Source of the DNA: Armatimonadota bacterium
GTDB taxonomy: Bacteria > Armatimonadota > Hebobacteria > CAIYQO01
DNA: 64,000 nt
NCBI GenBank assembly: GCA_029553475.1
Contig: JAKPKV010000042.1
Location: forward strand, 1 to 64,000
Reading direction: 5' to 3'
Shown one piece after another: positions 58,933-64,000 of this stretch (position 1 is the stretch's first letter; each line of letters begins with the position of its first letter). Position numbers and translations under genes: made by a program. Under the pieces are notes generated by a model, which did not search any database, was not told the origin of the DNA, and worked only from the letters and a program-made list of their open reading frames with translations.

Positions 58933-61311
58933 ATGCCGCGCGTCTATGTGCTTGACGACCCGTTTGCCGATCCGACCCGCGCGTACTGGGCGCGGCGGGG
59001 CGATTGGCGGGCGCAGTGGGTGGATGACCCGCGGCGGCCGCTGGGGGCGCCGTCGGTGGCGCTCTACCGGCTGCGCTTCGCGCTGCCGGCGGCGGCGGTG
59101 GCGCGCATCCACGTCACCGCCGACAACCGCTACCGCCTCTTCCTCGACGGCGGGCAGGTCGGGCGCGGGCCGGAGCGCGGCGACCCGCGGCACTGGCGCT
59201 TCGAGAGTTACGACCTGGAGCTCACCGCCGGCGAGCATGTGCTGGTGGCGCAGAGCTGGTGGCTGGGGCACGGCGCGCCCTACGCGCAGACCTTCGTGCG
59301 CCCCGGCTTCCTGCTGGCGGCGGATGAGCCGTGGCACGATGCGCTCGCCACCGGCGTCGCCCCGTGGGAGACGCTGCTGATGGACGGCATCGAGTTCCTG
59401 CCGCCGGGCGTCGCCTGGGGCGCCGGCCTGAAGGCGCGCGTGGTGGGCGACCGCTTCCCGTGGGACTGGCACCTGGGCGAGACGGAAGGCGCGTGGGCGC
59501 CGGCCGTGCCGCTGGTGCAGGGGATGGCGGAAGCCGTCAAAAACGAGATCCCCCCGTTCTGGACGCTCACCCCGGCGACGCTGCCGCCGATGTTGGAGGC
59601 GCCGGCCCGCGCGGGCGTGGCGCGCCACGTGGACGACGGCGCGCCGGAGCGCATCGCCGCGGCGAATAACCTGGCCGGCGAACAGGAGGCATGGCGCGCC
59701 CTGCTCGCCGGGGCGGCTCCGGTCACCATCCCGCCGCACACTACCCGCCGCGTCATCATTGATCTGGAGGACTATTACTGCGCCTATCCGCAGCTCACCG
59801 TCAGCGGCGGCAGGGGCGCGACCATCGGCCTGCAATGGGCGGAGGCGCTTTACGAAGTGCCGGAAACGGAGCAGAAGGGCCACCGCGACGAGATCGAGGG
59901 CAAGCTGTTCACGGGCGTGGGCGACGAGTTCCTGCCCGACGGCGGCGCGCGGCGGCGCTTCACCACCCTCTGGTGGGAGGCGGGCCGCTATCTGGAGCTG
60001 CGCGTGACGACGGCCGACGCGCCGCTGACCATTGACGCCCTCACGCTGGTGGAGACGCGCTACCCGCTGGAGGACGAGGGGCGCTTCCAGGCGAGCGACC
60101 CGCGGCTGGAAGCGGTGATCCCCATCGGCGTGCGCGCGCTGCAGATGTGCAGCCACGAGACGTACATGGACTGCCCCTACTACGAGCAGCTCATGTATAT
60201 CGGCGACACGCGGCTGGAGGCGCTCACCACCTACGCGCTGACCAATGACGACCGCCTGCCGCGCAAGGCGCTCGCCTGCTTCGATCACTCGCGCCGGCTC
60301 TCCGGCCTCACGCAGTCGCGCTACCCCTGCCATACCGTGCAGATCATCCCGCCGTTTTCGCTGTGGTTCGTCTGCATGGTGCACGATTACTGGCTGTGGC
60401 GCGGCGATCCGGATTTCACGCGCGAGCGTCTCCCCGGCGTGCGCGCGGTGCTGGAGGCGTTCCGCACCTGGCTGCGCGCCGACGGCCTGCTCGACGCCCC
60501 CAATGGCCCGGCGGGGTGGAATTTCGCCGACTGGGTGCCGGAGTGGCCGGTGGGCATCCCGCCCGATGCCGAGTGCTTCCCCAGCGGCCTGCTGAACATG
60601 CAGTACGCGCTGACGCTGGGGCTGGCGGCGGCGCTGGAAGACGATTTCGGCGAGCCGCTGCTCGCTGAGCGCAACCGGGAGACCGCCCGCCGGGTGATGG
60701 ACGCGACGCTGGAGCATTGCTGGCACGCCGGCCGCGGCCTGCTCGCCGATAACCTGGCGAAGGACCGCTTCAGCGAGCATACCCAGTGCCTGGCGCTGCT
60801 CTCCGGGCTGCTGCCCGCCGAGCGGCGCGCCGCCGTCGCCGACGGCCTGCTCGATGCGCCGGACCTCTCCCGCACCACCATCTACTTCAGCCACTACCTC
60901 TTCGAGACGTATACGCTGCTCGGCCGCGCGGACAGGCTGCTGGAACGGCTGGCGCTCTGGTTCGACCTCGCCCCGCGCGGCTTCAAAACCACCTTCGAGA
61001 GCCCGGAGCCCTGCCGGTCGGACTGTCACGCCTGGGGCGCCCACCCTATCTTCCACTATTATGCCTCGCTGCTCGGCATCCGCCCCGCCGCCCCCGGGTT
61101 CCAGCGCGTCCGCGTCGCCCCGCAGCTCGGCGGCCTCGCCTGGGCACGCGGCGCCATGCCCCACCCCGCCGGCGCCATCAGCGCCGACGTGCGCGCGGCC
61201 GGAGACGGCGTCCGGGCCACCCTCACCCTGCCGGATGGCATCAGCGGGGAGTTCGTGTGGCATGGGCAGGCGCACCCGCTGACGCCGGGGGAGAACCGGG
61301 TGGCGCTGTAG
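58933..61311 (+). CDS. GH78-like alpha-L-rhamnosidase
   Basis: 792 residues from MPRVYVLDDPFADPTRAYW, with AAGGAG upstream; the track start lies in the repeat. An N-terminal beta-sandwich (about 1-180; FALPAAAVARIHVTADNRYRLFLDGGQVGRGPERG) is the Bac_rhamnosid_N-type domain, followed by a beta domain and the (alpha/alpha)6 barrel (about 400-700): METYMDCPYYEQLMYIGDTRLEAL-type motif, NFADWVPEWPVG, TQCLALLSGLLP. It then has a C-terminal beta domain (VRVAPQLGGLAWARGAMPHP) typical of GH78. It would release L-rhamnose from oligosaccharides. No signal peptide; likely acts with the GH106-like neighbour. Confidence 0.88.
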   Translation: MPRVYVLDDPFADPTRAYWARRGDWRAQWVDDPRRPLGAPSVALYRLRFALPAAAVARIHVTADNRYRLFLDGGQVGRGPERGDPRHWRFESYDLELTAGEHVLVAQSWWLGHGAPYAQTFVRPGFLLAADEPWHDALATGVAPWETLLMDGIEFLPPGVAWGAGLKARVVGDRFPWDWHLGETEGAWAPAVPLVQGMAEAVKNEIPPFWTLTPATLPPMLEAPARAGVARHVDDGAPERIAAANNLAGEQEAWRALLAGAAPVTIPPHTTRRVIIDLEDYYCAYPQLTVSGGRGATIGLQWAEALYEVPETEQKGHRDEIEGKLFTGVGDEFLPDGGARRRFTTLWWEAGRYLELRVTTADAPLTIDALTLVETRYPLEDEGRFQASDPRLEAVIPIGVRALQMCSHETYMDCPYYEQLMYIGDTRLEALTTYALTNDDRLPRKALACFDHSRRLSGLTQSRYPCHTVQIIPPFSLWFVCMVHDYWLWRGDPDFTRERLPGVRAVLEAFRTWLRADGLLDAPNGPAGWNFADWVPEWPVGIPPDAECFPSGLLNMQYALTLGLAAALEDDFGEPLLAERNRETARRVMDATLEHCWHAGRGLLADNLAKDRFSEHTQCLALLSGLLPAERRAAVADGLLDAPDLSRTTIYFSHYLFETYTLLGRADRLLERLALWFDLAPRGFKTTFESPEPCRSDCHAWGAHPIFHYYASLLGIRPAAPGFQRVRVAPQLGGLAWARGAMPHPAGAISADVRAAGDGVRATLTLPDGISGEFVWHGQAHPLTPGENRVAL

Positions 61312-61367
61312 GGATGATGCCCCCGCGGGCTGCGGGATGTGACATCGCCCTGTGGGAAGAGCCTCCC

Positions 61368-62861
61368 TTACGCCCCGCTTTCCGCCCAGTGCCGTTCAAA
61401 ACACTTCCGAAAATGGAAGCCGTAGGCGGCCAGCTCAATCGCGAGGGGAAGGAGGCGGGGGGCGTGGATGAGGGACCAGAAGACGAGGCGCCAGTATTCG
61501 CGCCGCTCTTGTTCTCTGAGGCCGAGGATCCAGGCGCAGCGCAGGCCGGCGAGGAGCGTGGCCGGGGTGACGCGCACGGCCGGAAGGGTGGGGTGGAAGT
61601 CGCGCAGGAAGGTCAGCACGCGCGCGTAGTAATTCCCCGGCGCGTAGATGGATTCGATAATCCGGCGATACCCCTGCAGCAGCGTGTCACGCTGCATCGT
61701 CGGCGTGAAATTGAGGCTGCCGTCGGTGTTGTCGCCGGTCATGTCGCCGGTGAGGCGGCCTTCGGCCTCCAGGCGCTGGTAAAGGCGCGTGCCGCGCGGG
61801 GCGTTGAGCAGGCCCACCATGGCGGTGGCGATGCCGCTCTCCTGGATGAAGGCGGCCACGCGGTCGAAGATGGACACGGGGTCGCTGTCGAAGCCGACGA
61901 TGAAGCCCGCCTGCACCTGCAGGCCGGCGCGCTGAATCGTCTTGACACTGGCGATCAGGTCGCGGTCGGCATTGGGGATCTTATTGCATTCCGCCAGGCT
62001 GTCGTCGTTGGGCGACTCGATGCCGATGAATACGGTGATGAAGCCGGCGCGGGTCAGCAGCGCCAGCAGCTCCGGGTCGTCCGCCAGGTTCAGCGACACC
62101 TGGGCATTGAAGATGAAGGGATGGCGATGCGCGGTCATCCAGTCGCTGATGGCGGGGAGAATCTCCGTCTTCACCCGGCGTTTGTTGCCGATGAAATTGT
62201 CATCCACGAAGAAGACCGGTCCGCGCCAACCCATCTGGTATACGGCATCCAACTCGGCCGTCACCCGCGCGGCGTCCTTCACCCGCGGTACGCGCCCATA
62301 CAGGCTGGTAATATTGCAGAACTCGCAGTCGAATGGGCAGCCGCGGGAGAGCTGCACGCTCATCGCCGCGTAGGCGCGCGCGCGGAGCAAATCCCAGCGC
62401 GGAATCGGTGTCGCGGCGAGGTCGGCATGCGCGGCATCGGTGTAGCGGGGGCGCGCGCGCCCGTGCTGAAAATCCTCGAGAAAACGCGGCAGCGTCACTT
62501 CCGCCTCGTTGAGCACCAGATAATCCACCGCGGGGAAATCGTCGGGCGCGGTGGTAAACAGCGGGCCCCCGGCGAGGATGGGCACGCCGGCGGCCTTGCC
62601 GCGCGCCATGACCGCGCGGACGGACGCGCTCTGCACGGACATGGCGCTGATGCAGACCAGGTCCGCCCAGCGCAGCGCCTCATCGCGCAGCGGTTCCACG
62701 TTCATATCCACCAGCCGCAACTCCCACTCGGCGGGGAGCATGGCGGCGACGGTCAGCAGCCCCAGTGGGGGATGCGGCGCCTTTTTGCCGATGAAGCGGA
62801 GCGCGTGCGTGAAATTCCAGAACGTCTCCGGGTATTCAGGGGAGACCAGTAATGCTCGCAT
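61368..62861 (-). CDS. B12-binding radical SAM protein (DUF4070 type)
   Basis: 497 residues from MRALLVSPEYPETFW, with GGAGG upstream. The N-terminal B12-binding-like Rossmann domain (about 1-150; PPLGLLTVAAMLPAEWELRLVDMNVEPL, ADLVCISAMSVQ, PILAGGPLFTT) lacks an obvious DxHxxG. The radical SAM domain (about 165-370) has the CxxxCxxC cluster in RGCPFDCEFCNI. The C-terminal DUF4070-like part ends with hydrophobic helices. Relatives methylate hopanoids and other lipids (HpnR/HpnP type), so lipid modification is possible. Single-gene unit. Confidence 0.88.
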   Translation of the reverse strand: MRALLVSPEYPETFWNFTHALRFIGKKAPHPPLGLLTVAAMLPAEWELRLVDMNVEPLRDEALRWADLVCISAMSVQSASVRAVMARGKAAGVPILAGGPLFTTAPDDFPAVDYLVLNEAEVTLPRFLEDFQHGRARPRYTDAAHADLAATPIPRWDLLRARAYAAMSVQLSRGCPFDCEFCNITSLYGRVPRVKDAARVTAELDAVYQMGWRGPVFFVDDNFIGNKRRVKTEILPAISDWMTAHRHPFIFNAQVSLNLADDPELLALLTRAGFITVFIGIESPNDDSLAECNKIPNADRDLIASVKTIQRAGLQVQAGFIVGFDSDPVSIFDRVAAFIQESGIATAMVGLLNAPRGTRLYQRLEAEGRLTGDMTGDNTDGSLNFTPTMQRDTLLQGYRRIIESIYAPGNYYARVLTFLRDFHPTLPAVRVTPATLLAGLRCAWILGLREQERREYWRLVFWSLIHAPRLLPLAIELAAYGFHFRKCFERHWAESGA

Positions 62862-63305
62862 GATCGCCTCCAGCCTATTGTGGCCGATATGCGCGCCGCC
62901 ATGTGTCAGGCAACGCAACGACGCGCGGTTCGTCGCACAGCAGTGTCGCGGTTTCGCGCAACGATCAGGAGCAGGAGGGGTGGGCGGTGCCGATGAGCGA
63001 CACGCAGGCAAGGGCATCAACTCATGCCGAAGAGCAGATGATCGTCTGGAGTTGTCCGGACTTCCAGACGGTAGTATACCACAGATATTCGAAAAGCGTG
63101 GCGCCTATTCGAAAAGCGTGGCGCCTCGTCAACACGCGCCAACACCGAGCAGGGGATACCGGGCGCCAGGGAGAGCGGTGTCTCGGCGGCGTGCGGCATG
63201 GCCGGCTGGCGTGCCCTCCGTATCGCGCGACATCCTGCCGTGCCGCAGCACGCGAACGCGCGGGCACGAACCTTTTCGCCCGGCGCGGTGTCTAATCCCG
63301 CGATC
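62862..63305. other. Divergent intergenic region with a 20-base tandem repeat
   Basis: No real gene seen; the three overlapping track ORFs look like shadows. A 20-base unit TATTCGAAAAGCGTGGCGCC is repeated exactly at 63086-63105 and 63106-63125. The region separates two divergent genes and must hold their promoters, but none stands out. Confidence 0.5.
63086..63125. repeat. Exact 20-base tandem duplication
   Basis: Two adjacent identical copies of TATTCGAAAAGCGTGGCGCC. Spacing of two helical turns makes it a candidate paired protein-binding site, or a replication slip. Confidence 0.7.
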
Positions 63306-63995
63306 ATGACGAACAGCACACTGACGAGCATCGCGCCCCCCCCCGCGCCGTCGCGCGCGGCGGGGGTCTGGCTCACGGCGGCGCAGCTCGCGGCGGCGGG
63401 GCTGCTGGCGCTGGCGCTCGCCTGGGCGCGCGTGCCGGGGGCGGAGGGTGCCCCCGCGCAGCCGGCGCTGTACGCGCGGGCGCCCTTCGCGGCGCTGGCG
63501 CTGGTCGCGCTGGTGGTCGCCTGCGTGCCCGCGTGGCGGCGCGGCGCCTTCGCCGGGGCGGTCTGCGGCGCGGCGCTGGCGCTGGCCTGCGCGCTGACGG
63601 CGATGACGAAATTCTGGATGACGCCGCAGGGGGCCTACGTGCCGCTGCTGGCGTTCATCGTGCCGGGCGCGGCGGGGGCGCTGGCCGTCTGGGGGGCGCT
63701 GGCGCGCGGCGGGCTGCGCGACGCGCCGCGGCTGGGGGCGGCAGCGCTGGTTGCCGGGCTGGGGCTGGCGGCGGTCGGCACCCTCTGTTTCCTCATCCTC
63801 ACGCGCAACATCGCCGGGCTGCCCGGCTATCAGATTGAAGCCTATCAATTCCAGGAGCTGCTGGCGGGGCTCGCGCTCTATCCGGCGGCGTGCTGGGTGG
63901 GCAGCGTCGGCATCCGGCCGCGCGGCGGGCTCGCGCTGCTGCCGCTGCTGACGGCGGTGCTATTGGGAGGGGCGCTGCTATGGTGGAACCGATGA
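63306..63995 (+). CDS. Polytopic membrane protein of unknown function
   Basis: 229 residues from MTNSTLTSIAPPPAPS, about six spans (e.g. AAQLAAAGLLALALAWARV, APFAALALVALVVACVPAW, LLAFIVPGAAGALAVWGAL, LGLAAVGTLCFLILT), with short charged loops and no motif I recognise. Its stop overlaps an ATG (ATGA at 63992-63995), so a further gene may start there. Confidence 0.7.
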   Translation: MTNSTLTSIAPPPAPSRAAGVWLTAAQLAAAGLLALALAWARVPGAEGAPAQPALYARAPFAALALVALVVACVPAWRRGAFAGAVCGAALALACALTAMTKFWMTPQGAYVPLLAFIVPGAAGALAVWGALARGGLRDAPRLGAAALVAGLGLAAVGTLCFLILTRNIAGLPGYQIEAYQFQELLAGLALYPAACWVGSVGIRPRGGLALLPLLTAVLLGGALLWWNR

Positions 63996-64000
63996 CCGCG
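63992..64000 (+). CDS. Possible start of a next gene (partial)
   Basis: ATGACCGCG overlaps the previous stop (ATGA) with GGTGG upstream. Only three codons are in the window. Confidence 0.25.

Overview
This is a 64-kb window from a high-GC (by eye about two thirds G+C) bacterial chromosome. It looks like a diderm, saccharolytic, free-living bacterium. The evidence is a Kdo-type arabinose-5-phosphate isomerase, a YjbH-like outer-membrane barrel, several large polysaccharide-active proteins, and many short inverted-repeat elements between genes. The mix would suit Armatimonadota or a PVC/Planctomycetes-like lineage, but the window has no rRNA or other marker that settles it. I saw no tRNA, rRNA or CRISPR array.

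Layout. 1-4.8 kb: end of a NiFe-hydrogenase maturation protease, an opposing MNT-HEPN toxin-antitoxin pair, then hypF-hypC-hypD. 4.9-8.4 kb: a sugar-binding/propeller-like protein and a lipoprotein with carboxypeptidase-regulatory repeats. 8.4-11 kb: a lower-GC AccI-like type II restriction-modification operon with a strong promoter. 11-15.1 kb: uvrC, a UroD-family methyltransferase-like gene and an unknown gene. 15.4-19.5 kb: the outstanding locus, an ECF sigma factor overlapping by one base a 989-residue single-chain RNA polymerase that fuses reduced beta and beta' cores, followed by a receiver-domain protein. 19.5-22.5 kb: aspartase and pyruvate kinase. 22.5-24 kb: a structured repeat, an unknown gene and an RHH-PIN toxin-antitoxin module. 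24-31.7 kb: a hydrolase, two paralogous membrane proteins, kdsD, a PIG-L deacetylase, a histidine kinase and a sulfurtransferase. 31.7-35.3 kb: the conserved efp-accB-accC-nusB order, with an extra pilin-like gene inside and an accB product whose biotinyl lysine is replaced by histidine. 36-48 kb: a pectin-lyase-fold protein, hisC, LysM-NlpC/P60 hydrolase, a sugar dehydrogenase, a 45-residue small protein upstream of an ACT-domain protein, an 1182-residue putative glycosidase, YjbH-like barrel and an FAD oxidoreductase. 48-52 kb: fabF-acpP, endonuclease IV and an MFS carrier. 52-64 kb: a HEAT-repeat protein, two large rhamnosidase-like glycosidases, a B12-radical SAM enzyme and a membrane protein.

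How parts fit. The polymerase keeps the catalytic Mg motif, the beta catalytic lysines and the sigma-docking clamp helices. It lacks the beta flap, the beta' zinc ribbon and the trigger loop. Direct coupling to its own ECF sigma suggests a dedicated, reduced transcription machine, distinct from the cell's main RNA polymerase.

Dispersed repeats are a second theme. One MITE-like family (TTA target duplication, GAAACTGTC ends) occurs twice complete and once as a single end, and ends exactly on the stop codons of fabF and aspA. Another palindrome supplies the stop codon of the histidine kinase. A purine/pyrimidine palindrome forms the tail of hypC. Genes whose start I moved from the ORF track were set by ribosome-binding sites, overlaps and family length.
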